Shown here: positions 1 through 7,686 of the stretch, piece after piece
Layout: every line of letters starts with the position of its first letter
Numbering within the stretch: the first letter of the stretch is position 1
Source: Clostridiales bacterium
GTDB lineage: Bacteria; Bacillota; Clostridia; Christensenellales; Aristaeellaceae
Length of the DNA stretch: 45,024 nucleotides
Direction of reading: 5' to 3'
NCBI GenBank assembly: GCA_004555155.1
Contig: SFJH01000015.1
Coordinates: 1 to 45,024, forward strand
Notes under the pieces: model-generated
Seen by the model: only the letters and a program-made list of their open reading frames with translations
Told to the model about the DNA's origin: nothing
Databases searched by the model: none
Translations under genes and position numbers: made by a program

Positions 1-145
1 CCCCCTCAGGTTGTGGATTGTCGCATTTTCATTTTACCTGTTCGGACTTACTTTGTCTCCTCTTTTTTTGGATCTCACCCCTACTTTTATTATAGAACCT
101 GATAAACTCAATGCAGGCAAATCCTGTATGAAAGGATCGATGATC

Positions 146-952
146 ATGAGCTACGAAATCTTCGCCAACCACGCGCACGTCTTTCCGGAGGACGTGCGGC
201 CCGACGGCTCCGTCGACAGCCTGCTGCGCACCATGGACGCCTGCGGCATCGACCGGTGCGTCTGCTTCGCCACCTTCCCCAGCCAGCTCAGGCCCGAAAA
301 CGGGGAGACCAATCAATGGCTGGCCCGCCAGCTGCGGGGACGCGACCGGCTCTTCGGCTTCGGCGTGGTCGACTTCGACCGGCCCGACCTCCGGGAGCAG
401 GTGGATCGGATCGCGGATCTAGGCTTCAAGGGCATCAAAATGCACCCGGCCTTTCAGAAGTTCGCCGTGGACGGCGAGCGGGCCTTTGAGGTGTACGCCC
501 GCGCCCAGGAGCTGGGCCTGTTTCTCTCCTTCCACACCGGCGTTCACTGGCACCGCATCCGCGATTATCAGGTGTGGCGCTTTGACGAGGTGGCCTATCA
601 CTTCCCCCGGCTGCGCTTCAGCATGGAGCATCTGGGCGGCTACTGCTTCTTCAATGAAGGCCTGGCGGTCATGCTCAACAATCTCCATCGCGGCGACGAG
701 CCCCGGGTCTACGCCGGTCTGACCAGCGTGTTCGATCCCGACGCCAACCGATCCTGGTATCTCAGCGACGACAAAATCCGCGATCTCCTCTGGCAGACCG
801 GGGACACCGCTTCCATCTTCGGGCTGGACTTCCCCTACAACGGCGTCCGCGAAATCTCCGCCGCCATCCAGCATCTGAAGGAAATGGATCTGCCGGAGGA
901 GAGCAAGGCGCGCATCTTCGGCGGCAACCTGCGCCGCGTGCTCGGCCTCTGA
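146..952 (+). CDS. Amidohydrolase (amidohydrolase_2 / ACMSD-like TIM barrel)
   Basis: Predicted cytoplasmic metal-dependent hydrolase or decarboxylase of the amidohydrolase superfamily, 268 residues. The metal-site pattern is visible: HAH at residues 9-11, MHP near 100, FHTG near 130, EHLGG near 160 and GLDFPYN near 230, the usual HxH, H, H, D order. The start is placed at the ATG at 146 because AAAGGA (131-136) lies at good spacing. In-frame ATGs at 128 and 140 and a longer upstream reading frame exist but fit the ribosome site less well. A TATTAT-like -10 is at 88-93, without a convincing -35. The gene converges on the GH36 operon, so a role in that pathway is unproven. The substrate cannot be deduced; lactonase-like or decarboxylase activities are both found in this family. 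Confidence 0.8.
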   Translation: MSYEIFANHAHVFPEDVRPDGSVDSLLRTMDACGIDRCVCFATFPSQLRPENGETNQWLARQLRGRDRLFGFGVVDFDRPDLREQVDRIADLGFKGIKMHPAFQKFAVDGERAFEVYARAQELGLFLSFHTGVHWHRIRDYQVWRFDEVAYHFPRLRFSMEHLGGYCFFNEGLAVMLNNLHRGDEPRVYAGLTSVFDPDANRSWYLSDDKIRDLLWQTGDTASIFGLDFPYNGVREISAAIQHLKEMDLPEESKARIFGGNLRRVLGL

Positions 953-1021
953 TTCCGGCGCGCCGCTGCGAAATTCTCCAGGGATCAGGGCGCTTTCTAC
1001 CTATAATATATCCTCTGCGCA

Positions 1022-1060
1022 AAACCCGCCCCGGGCCGCAATGCGGTTCGGGACGGGTTT
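1022..1060. terminator. Hairpin between convergent amidohydrolase and GH36 genes
   Basis: Two 19-base arms (1022-1040 and 1042-1060) form a GC-rich hairpin with a few wobbles or mismatches. It lies between the two stop codons and is followed by only short T runs on either strand. It probably ends transcription from both sides, most importantly the minus-strand alpha-galactosidase operon. Confidence 0.6.
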
Positions 1061-1067
1061 GAGATCT

Positions 1068-3131
1068 TCAGAGCTTTTCGATCACGGTGACCTCCGCGCT
1101 GAGATGGCGGCTGCCGGTGACCTGAACGCCCTGGCCCATCAGATAGGCGCCGGAGAGCGTGCGGGTTCCGCAGGGGCCCTCCACGCGGTAGATCGCGTCG
1201 GGCTCGAGGCCCTGCAGGCGGACGGGACCGGTGGGATCCAGCGTGTGATCCACCACGGAGATCACGGCGGACAGCTTCTCCGTCACATACTGCCAGATCT
1301 GAACGCCGCCCTCCCGCATGGAGCGCAGGCGGTAGAGCTCGCCGAACTGCACGGCGGGGCGGATGCGCTTGTACAGCGCCACCTCGGCGCGCACCTCCTC
1401 CAGCTCCGCATCGGACATGGCGTTCAGGTTCGAGCCCACGCCGAAGGAGCCGCACATCGCGCAGCGGGCGCGGAAGGTGAACGGCAGGCGGGGATCGTCG
1501 GTGACCCAGGCGCGCATGTACTTGGCCGGATAGAAGTAGGAGTAGCCCTCCTGGATGCGGCAGCGGTCGATGGGATCGGTGTTGTCGCTGGGCCAGAACT
1601 GGTCGAAGATGGACATCGTCTCGTAGTTCACGCGGGCGCCGCCGCCGGCGCAGGCCTCGAAGGACACCTCCGGATGGCGCTCGCGCAGCGCTCTGGCCAG
1701 CCGAATGACGCCCTGGGCGTGATGCACATAGACCATGCCGTCCTCGCCGCCGTCGTCGAGGGCCTCGGCCATGAAGCGGTTCATGTCCCACTTGATGTAG
1801 TCGATGCCGTGCTCGGTCAGCAGCCGGTCGAAGACCTCGATCAGATGGTCGACCACCTCGGGCCTGGTCATGTTCAGGCAATACTGGTTGCGGCCGGTGA
1901 CGGTCTCGCGCCGGGGATAGGCATAGATCCAATCGGGATGGGCGCGGAACAGGTCGCTGTCGGGGTTGACCATCTCCGGCTCAATCCACAGGCCGAAGCG
2001 CATGCCCAGGCCGTGCACATGGTCGATCAGGTGCGCCAGGCCCTGGGGGAACTTTTCGGGATTGACGTACCAGTCGCCCAGGCCCGCGCGGTCGTTGGCG
2101 CGCTGGCCGAACCAGCCGTCGTCGATGACGAACAGCTCCACGCCGGCCTTCGCGGCCTTGTCCGCCAGGCGCTCCTGCTCCTCGCAGACCACGTCGAACT
2201 CGGTGGCGTACCAGGAGTTGTACAGCACCTCCAGCGGCTCGTCGCGGCGCGCGGCGGGCATCAGGCAGTCGTGGGCGAAGCGGTGCAGCAGGCGGGACAT
2301 GCCGCCGTAGCCCTCCCGGGAGAAGCCCAGCCAGGCGACGGGCGTCTCATAGGCTTCGCCCCGGCGCAGCGTCCTGGAGAATCCGGCGTCGCTGACGCCC
2401 GCAGTCACATTGAGGTAGTGATAGGGAACGCTCTCGGCCACAACCTTGAAGTTGCCGGTCCACTGCAGCGCGCCGAACCAGACCTCGCCGGCCGTCTCGG
2501 TCACGCCGCGGCCCGCCGCCCAGTTGGGCTGCGCGTCGAAGGCGGTGGTGCCGTGCACGGACTCGTAGACCTTCTTACCGCCGGAGACCCGCTCGATGCA
2601 GAGCTGATGCTCCGCGCCCCAGTGGCCGGTCATGTTCAGGAATTCGTAATCATCGCCGGGCAGCGGCAGCTCCATGGAGAACAGGCGGGTCAGCTCCACG
2701 GCCTCCTCGTCCAGATTGACGGCGCGGGCGGCGCGGCCGATGATGTCATGCTCAGGCAGAACGGTGTAGAGCAGCTCGACGGCGAAGCCGTAATCGGCAT
2801 CCTTCAGCGTCACGGTCAGGCGTTCGCCCTGAACGTCGATCTTCTCCACCGCATAGCGGAAGTCGCGGGTGCGGTCGGCATAGCGCAGGCGCAGCGAGGT
2901 CTCCTTGTTGCGCAGGCAGCCGGCGGCGGAGAACTCCTCGGCCACGCGGTCGCCGCCGTTGGGCCAGAGGTCCTGGATGCGGTCCAGCTCGTCCAGGAAG
3001 TCCTCGCCGCGGGCGACCTTCGCGCCGTAGTAGAGATGGCGCAGCACGCCGACGGCGTCCACCCCCATGGCATAGGCGGTGTGAGCAGTCTCCAAAAGGA
3101 TCAGTCGGTTCTCAAAAACGCGAATGGACAT
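1068..3131 (-). CDS. Alpha-galactosidase, glycoside hydrolase family 36
   Basis: Retaining alpha-galactosidase that releases terminal alpha-1,6-linked galactose from melibiose, raffinose-type sugars or galactosyl glycerol. It has 687 residues, slightly shorter than the usual 720-750 of tetrameric bacterial GH36 enzymes. Signature blocks: VIDDGWFG near 335-342, the nucleophile in YIKWDMNR (Asp449), the CAGGGAR block at 494-500, and the acid/base Asp516 in SDNTDP. There is no signal peptide, so it is cytoplasmic. The start at 3131 is supported by GAGAGGAG nine bases upstream. It is the second gene of an operon: the DUF5107/TPR gene ends 15 bases upstream and its end contains this gene's ribosome site. 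Together with the sugar transporter and the GH27 enzyme further on, it points to import of intact alpha-galactosides. Confidence 0.95.
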   Translation of the reverse strand: MSIRVFENRLILLETAHTAYAMGVDAVGVLRHLYYGAKVARGEDFLDELDRIQDLWPNGGDRVAEEFSAAGCLRNKETSLRLRYADRTRDFRYAVEKIDVQGERLTVTLKDADYGFAVELLYTVLPEHDIIGRAARAVNLDEEAVELTRLFSMELPLPGDDYEFLNMTGHWGAEHQLCIERVSGGKKVYESVHGTTAFDAQPNWAAGRGVTETAGEVWFGALQWTGNFKVVAESVPYHYLNVTAGVSDAGFSRTLRRGEAYETPVAWLGFSREGYGGMSRLLHRFAHDCLMPAARRDEPLEVLYNSWYATEFDVVCEEQERLADKAAKAGVELFVIDDGWFGQRANDRAGLGDWYVNPEKFPQGLAHLIDHVHGLGMRFGLWIEPEMVNPDSDLFRAHPDWIYAYPRRETVTGRNQYCLNMTRPEVVDHLIEVFDRLLTEHGIDYIKWDMNRFMAEALDDGGEDGMVYVHHAQGVIRLARALRERHPEVSFEACAGGGARVNYETMSIFDQFWPSDNTDPIDRCRIQEGYSYFYPAKYMRAWVTDDPRLPFTFRARCAMCGSFGVGSNLNAMSDAELEEVRAEVALYKRIRPAVQFGELYRLRSMREGGVQIWQYVTEKLSAVISVVDHTLDPTGPVRLQGLEPDAIYRVEGPCGTRTLSGAYLMGQGVQVTGSRHLSAEVTVIEKL

Positions 3132-3146
3132 TTGGCTTCACTCCTC

Positions 3147-6100
3147 TCAGAATTCGGTGGTATGAACGGCAATTCCCATGTGCTCGGGGCTGAGGGCGTG
3201 CAGCGCGGCGACGGTCTCCGCCTCGTGGGCCCGGCCCAGTCCGCGCTCGCCCAGCGCCTTCATGAACAGGCAGTGGATCCGGTTGCGGACGTTCAGGTCC
3301 TCGTCGAAGATCTGGAGATCCGGCAGCGACACGGCGAAATAGCCGATGCGCACCTCGTCGTTCATGTGGGCGTCGCCATAGCCGATCAGCTTCTCAAATC
3401 GGGCCTTCGCGCCCTCCTCGTCGCCCAGCGCGCGGCAGGCGAGGCCCTGATAGTAGATCATCTCCGGCGGCTGATCGTTGTAGTACATCATGCCGGTGGG
3501 CTCGGAGAGGCCGCTGGACGCCGCGGTATAGCAGCGCTTCGCCTCGGCCTCGTCGCCCAGCATGGCGTGGGCGCGGCCCAGCAGATAGTAGATGTCGTTC
3601 TCCTGCGCGCCGGTCAACTTGCCCTCGCCGAAGGAATGGGGATAGCTGCCCGCGGCCTGGGTGAGCAGTTCAACGGCCTCCTCCGGCCGGTTCCCGCGCA
3701 GCGCCTGGCGCGCCAGCTGGGTCAGCGACACGCGCCACTGGGCGGGCACCTTGCCCTCGCCGCCCTCCCACGGGTGGAACTTGCGGCTGAGCACGCAGTC
3801 CAGCGCTCTTCGGTATTCGCCGACGGCGTTCAGGCAGGTCGCGAACTCCAGATACTGATCGTCGCGCGCGGCGGTCAGCGCCCAGTGGCGGCTCATCTCC
3901 GCCAAGCGCTGAGCGGCGGGCACGTTCAGCTTCTTGTGCAGCTGATCCAGCTCCATGAGCACGCGCGCGTCGCTCTCGTCCATGGCGAAGGCGCGCTCCA
4001 TCTCCCGCAGCGCGGCGGCGGGATCATGGCGCTTGTTGTAATACGCCAGCGAAAGGTTGCGGTGCACCGTGGGCAGATCGTCGCGGATGGACGCGGCCTC
4101 CTCCCAGCAGGCGATGGCGCGGCCGTACTGCCGCTTGTCGTACCAGTAGTTGCCGAGGAAGTAGTCGGCCCGGGCGTGGTCGGGCGCGGTCCGGATGGCA
4201 TATTCCAGCGCAATCGCGTCCTCCAGGCGATGGGGAAAGCAGCCGTCGGGCACGGCGGCCTCGGCGCGGGCGATCTCCTCCGCATCCGCGGCGATCCTCG
4301 CCAGGTGATAGTGCAGCATCGGATAGTCGTCGCCGGCGTCGATCCAGCTGCGCAGCACCTGCGCGGCGTCCTCGTTCCGTCCCCACTCGGCGTACATCAG
4401 CGCGTATTCGATGATCTCGTTGTGGTTCATGCCGGGCACGCGCATCCATCCGGCGTCCTCGCCGGTCAGCTTCTCCAGCTCCCGGCGGGCAGCGGCGTCC
4501 AGCGGATCGGCGGCCACGGCGGCGCGGGCGGCCTGAACCGCCTCGTCCTTCCGCCCCAGTGCGGCGAGAATCACGATCTGAAGGTCGATGGCCTTGCGGC
4601 TGCGGGTGTTGCGCGACAGGGACTGGCGGATGTGGTCCAGCGCCTTGTCCCACTGGCCGCGGCCCGCGTCGATGGCGGCGAGGCGGTAGAACCCGGCGTC
4701 CTGCCAGGCGGCGTTCCAGGTGGCCTTGTAGAAGGAATCGTAGGCGGCGTCCGTCCGGCCCAGCAGGCACTGGGCGACGCCCCGGTTGAACAGCGGCTCG
4801 CCGTCGTAGGGGTTGGGATTCTTGATCGTCAGCTTGCGCACGGCGGCCTCGAAGTAGGGCAGGCTCTCCGCCACCAGGCCCCGGCGCGTCAGCAGCTTGC
4901 CGTAGGCGTTGTTGATGCGGGCGTCGGTGGGATCGCGGCGCAGGCCCTCGAGATAGTAGTCCGCGGCGTCGCGGGTGGCGTGGCGGTACTGCTCGATGTG
5001 CTGGCCGAACAGGAACAGCTCCTCGTTGGTGGCGATCTCCGCGGGCAGGCCGATCTCGGTGGCGGGATCGGGCAGCTCGCCCTCGGTATGGTCGGCATAG
5101 GCGCAGGAGATCAGCAGGCGGCCGTCCCCATCCAGCACGCGGGCGCGGAGCCGGCGGCTGGCGGTGTTCAGGCGCGCGTCGAAGACGCGGTCGGGGGCGA
5201 GGTCGAAGCGCTCGTCGCACAGCACGCCGTTTTCGTCCTCGGCGATGATCCGCGCGCCGTCGCGCACGCCGGAGGCGTAGACGGCGATGCGCGCGCCGTC
5301 GGCCTCGGGCGAGAGGTGCACGGCCACATCCCGGTTCGCGTCGCTGACTGTGCCCAGCTCGCGGTAGGGCATGAAGTACTGGGTGAACTCCTTCTCCTCA
5401 TAGGGCATCAGCCAGCTAAAGTCGGGCTGATTGTCGGTGAAGCAGCCGGTCATCAGCTCGATGTAGGGGCCGTCCTCGTCGGTGAGGTTGCGGTCCCAGG
5501 CGCGGCCGAACTCGCCGTTGCCCCAGGTCCACTGCTTCTTGCCGGGGGACACGTGGTGGTCGGCGACGTGCAGCAGGCCCGCGCGCCTGCCGTGATCGTA
5601 GTTGCCGACGAAGTCGTAGTCCGAATGGAAGGCCATGTACGAGGTCGGCACGGGGATGTTCTTGTAGCGGGAGATGTCCACGCCCTTCGAATAGTCCATC
5701 TTGTAGTACACGCCGCGGGCGATGGGGAACGCGGAGACATCGCGCTTGCCGTGGTCCATGACCGCGTACACGTCCGGCGGGAAGATGGACTGGGTGTCGT
5801 CGTTGACCGCCACGGCGGGATTCGCCCACCAGAGGAAGGTCTGGGGCGCGTCGGTGGGGTTGTACAGCTGCGTGCGGATCTCCAGATAGGAGGCGTCCGG
5901 ATAGACGGTGAAGGCGGAGACGCACTTGGTGCGAAACATGTTCTCGATCTCGCCGATGTAGACGGTCGCGCTGCCGTCCGGGTTTTCGGCGATGCGCCAT
6001 TCCACGGGATCGAAGGTGCTGGGTCGGTGGTGCTGCGGCCAGTTGAATTCGATGCCGCCGGAGATCCACGGGCCGGTCAGGCCCACCATGGCGGGCTTGA

Positions 6101-6395
6101 TGACCTGGTTGTAGTAGACGAAATCGTAGCCGTTGGTCTTGTCGGTGGCGCGCTGGACGCGGCCGCCCAGCTCCGGCAGGAACATCACGCGGATGAAGCG
6201 GTTCTCCAGGAACACCGCCGTGTACTCCCTGTCGGTCCTGCTGTCGCTGACGGTTTCAATCACGGTGTGGGGATAGACCTTGCCCGAGCTGCCCTGATAC
6301 ACGCGGTTTTCCAGAAACACCGGGTTCTTTTCGGGCTTGCCGGGGAGATACGTCGGAATCGTCACGGCTTCCGACCAGACCTGCACCTTTTCCAT
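3147..6395 (-). CDS. Large DUF5107 and tetratricopeptide-repeat protein
   Basis: 1082-residue protein without signal peptide or membrane segments, so likely cytoplasmic. The N-terminal 350 or so residues resemble DUF5107: beta-rich, with an opening PELGGRVQRATD reminiscent of the galactose-mutarotase fold, then GIEFNWPQHH and PYIELMTGCFTDNQPDF blocks. The remainder is a long array of degenerate TPR helices (for example ARINNAYGKLLTRRGL, ARADYFLGNYWYDKRQYGRA, DIYYLLGRAHAMLGDEAEA). The start at 6395 has AAAGGAGA eight bases upstream; the reading frame continues 35 codons further but lacks a ribosome site there. First gene of the operon with the GH36 galactosidase. Proteins of this type are often found beside glycosidases, but I know of no assigned reaction. 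A carbohydrate-binding or carbohydrate-modifying role is inferred from fold resemblance and context only. Confidence 0.8.
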   Translation of the reverse strand: MEKVQVWSEAVTIPTYLPGKPEKNPVFLENRVYQGSSGKVYPHTVIETVSDSRTDREYTAVFLENRFIRVMFLPELGGRVQRATDKTNGYDFVYYNQVIKPAMVGLTGPWISGGIEFNWPQHHRPSTFDPVEWRIAENPDGSATVYIGEIENMFRTKCVSAFTVYPDASYLEIRTQLYNPTDAPQTFLWWANPAVAVNDDTQSIFPPDVYAVMDHGKRDVSAFPIARGVYYKMDYSKGVDISRYKNIPVPTSYMAFHSDYDFVGNYDHGRRAGLLHVADHHVSPGKKQWTWGNGEFGRAWDRNLTDEDGPYIELMTGCFTDNQPDFSWLMPYEEKEFTQYFMPYRELGTVSDANRDVAVHLSPEADGARIAVYASGVRDGARIIAEDENGVLCDERFDLAPDRVFDARLNTASRRLRARVLDGDGRLLISCAYADHTEGELPDPATEIGLPAEIATNEELFLFGQHIEQYRHATRDAADYYLEGLRRDPTDARINNAYGKLLTRRGLVAESLPYFEAAVRKLTIKNPNPYDGEPLFNRGVAQCLLGRTDAAYDSFYKATWNAAWQDAGFYRLAAIDAGRGQWDKALDHIRQSLSRNTRSRKAIDLQIVILAALGRKDEAVQAARAAVAADPLDAAARRELEKLTGEDAGWMRVPGMNHNEIIEYALMYAEWGRNEDAAQVLRSWIDAGDDYPMLHYHLARIAADAEEIARAEAAVPDGCFPHRLEDAIALEYAIRTAPDHARADYFLGNYWYDKRQYGRAIACWEEAASIRDDLPTVHRNLSLAYYNKRHDPAAALREMERAFAMDESDARVLMELDQLHKKLNVPAAQRLAEMSRHWALTAARDDQYLEFATCLNAVGEYRRALDCVLSRKFHPWEGGEGKVPAQWRVSLTQLARQALRGNRPEEAVELLTQAAGSYPHSFGEGKLTGAQENDIYYLLGRAHAMLGDEAEAKRCYTAASSGLSEPTGMMYYNDQPPEMIYYQGLACRALGDEEGAKARFEKLIGYGDAHMNDEVRIGYFAVSLPDLQIFDEDLNVRNRIHCLFMKALGERGLGRAHEAETVAALHALSPEHMGIAVHTTEF

Positions 6396-6407
6396 GGCGG
6401 TTTCTCC

Positions 6408-6436
6408 TTTACATCCAAATTCCCTTGTGATATGAT
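6408..6436 (+). promoter_or_regulatory. Promoter of the AraC-type regulator
   Basis: TTTACA (6408-6413), 17 bases, TATGAT (6431-6436). It overlaps the oppositely directed operon promoter almost back to back. Confidence 0.55.
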
Positions 6437-6464
6437 AATAATAGCACATGGAAATTTGGAATGT
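6411..6464. promoter_or_regulatory. Inverted repeat, candidate operator in the divergent promoter region
   Basis: ACATCCAAATTCC (6411-6423) is nearly the reverse complement of GGAAATTTGGAATGT (6450-6464). Each arm touches the -35 of one of the two divergent promoters. The likely ligand-responsive binder is the adjacent AraC regulator; this is inference. Confidence 0.5.
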
Positions 6465-6467
6465 CAC
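6438..6467 (-). promoter_or_regulatory. Promoter of the DUF5107-GH36 operon
   Basis: On the minus strand GTGACA (6467-6462) and TATTAT (6443-6438) are separated by 18 bases. The -35 overlaps the right arm of an inverted repeat (6450-6464). Confidence 0.6.
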
Positions 6468-6532
6468 TGTAAATTCAATGCAAATCACTGCGAAAAACAA
6501 TCACTCCCCGCAGGGACGGAGGTGGGCGCAAA

Positions 6533-7378
6533 ATGCACTTCAACGAGGCGGGCATCCGCGAAGAATCGGTGCACTACTATGCGGCGCCGTCCGCGCTGGC
6601 GAAGTCGCTGTACTATTACGTCAGCTCGCTGGGACACTTTTACGTGGAGCCGCCCTACTACGTGCGGCGCATGGACTTCAATTCCTTCCTGCTGCTCCAG
6701 GTGGAGGACGGCGCGCTGCGCATCGCCTCGGACAAGGGCGCGCGGAGCGTGCCCGCCGGCGGCGCGATGCTGATGGACTGCCATCGCCCCCACTGCTATT
6801 ACGCGGAGGGGCCCTGCGAATTTCGCTTTGTCCACTTCAACGGCGCAAACTCCGCAGCGTTCCACGAGGCCATCCTCAAGCGCCACGACGGCCAGAGCAT
6901 CTTTTCCAACGGCGAGCCGGCGCGCCTCTTCCTGCGCCAGACGCTGGAGCGCTTCGCCGGCGAACCCAAGCCGAACGAGGAGATCACCTCCATCGGCCTG
7001 CACAGCACGCTCTGCGCGCTGCTGCGCGACGGCGAGAGCCCCGCGTCCCGGGACGCCGGCCGCTCCCCCGTGGCGATGACCGAGGACTACATCCACCAGA
7101 ATCTCAGCCGGGCGCTGACCGTGGCGGAGCTTGCGGAGGTCGCCGGATACAGCGTCTGCTATTTCACCCGCAAGTTCCGCAGCGAGACCGGCATGACGCC
7201 CTATCACTACGTGCTCGCCAGCCGCATCAGCCGCTCCAAGCAGCTGCTGACCACCACGGACTTCACCGTCCAGCGCATCTCCGAGGAGGTGGGCTTCGGC
7301 AGCCCGGAGAACTTCATCCACGCGTTCACCAAGGAGACGGGCATCTCCCCCGAGCGCTTCCGAAGGATCCCGCTGTGA
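6533..7378 (+). CDS. AraC-family transcriptional regulator of the galactoside locus
   Basis: 281-residue sugar-type AraC regulator. The N-terminal half is a cupin-like ligand domain (VPAGGAMLMDCHRPHCYY near 77-95). The C-terminal 100 residues hold both helix-turn-helix motifs: LTVAELAEVAGYSVCYFTRK and the second helix region VQRISEEVGFGSPENFIHAF, followed by FTKETGISPERFRR. The start is at 6533, with GGAGGTG (6518-6524) eight bases upstream. It is divergent from the DUF5107-GH36 operon and just upstream of the transporter/GH27 operon, so it is the probable regulator of both. The effector is likely an alpha-galactoside or galactose. An alternative is that it controls only one of the two units. 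Confidence 0.9.
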   Translation: MHFNEAGIREESVHYYAAPSALAKSLYYYVSSLGHFYVEPPYYVRRMDFNSFLLLQVEDGALRIASDKGARSVPAGGAMLMDCHRPHCYYAEGPCEFRFVHFNGANSAAFHEAILKRHDGQSIFSNGEPARLFLRQTLERFAGEPKPNEEITSIGLHSTLCALLRDGESPASRDAGRSPVAMTEDYIHQNLSRALTVAELAEVAGYSVCYFTRKFRSETGMTPYHYVLASRISRSKQLLTTTDFTVQRISEEVGFGSPENFIHAFTKETGISPERFRRIPL

Positions 7379-7385
7379 AAAGCGG

Positions 7386-7422
7386 ATCGCCGGCATTCCC
7401 CGTTTGCCGGCGATTCTTTTTT
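7386..7422 (+). terminator. Intrinsic terminator after the AraC gene
   Basis: Perfect 10-bp stem ATCGCCGGCA (7386-7395) with TGCCGGCGAT (7405-7414), followed by TCTTTTTT. Confidence 0.9.
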
Positions 7423-7476
7423 CGCCGTCCTCGGATTTTTTTCGCGCACGGACGCTGTTCAGCATTTTTATATCTA

Positions 7477-7496
7477 TTAAAATCCGTTAAATCCGG
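7477..7496. promoter_or_regulatory. Tandem direct repeat upstream of the transporter promoter
   Basis: TTAAAATCCG (7477-7486) is directly followed by TTAAATCCGG (7487-7496). The pair ends 27 bases before the -35 at 7524, a typical place for an AraC activator site. Its role is inferred from position. Confidence 0.35.
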
Positions 7497-7523
7497 CATG
7501 AGTATTTTTTGTCCGCCTCAATG

Positions 7524-7552
7524 TTGACAAATCGTAAAACATAAGATAAAAT
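7524..7552 (+). promoter_or_regulatory. Strong sigma-A promoter of the sugar transporter operon
   Basis: Perfect TTGACA (7524-7529), 17-bp spacer, TAAAAT (7547-7552). It implies an untranslated leader of about 125 bases before the solute-binding protein gene. The leader includes a GAGCAG/CTGCTC hairpin at about 7637-7665. The rest of the 308-base gap between the AraC gene and 7687 holds the terminator and the direct repeat listed separately. Confidence 0.85.
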
Positions 7553-7686
7553 AAGAACAGCACAAAAAGTCAGATAGAATTTGGCACTTATCCCAGTATG
7601 TTTACGATGCGGTTTGCCCTTGTTGCGTCTTCATTGGAGCAGTTGTTCAAAACCGCTGCTCTAAAATATATGAAGGAGGTTCCCAC

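Noticed and set aside
1041..6773. A 1910-codon open frame on the plus strand opposite the GH36 and DUF5107 genes.
   Set aside because: It is antisense to two genes with clear motifs and ribosome sites. Strong third-position GC bias leaves opposite frames open. The translation is low in complexity and has no recognisable domain.
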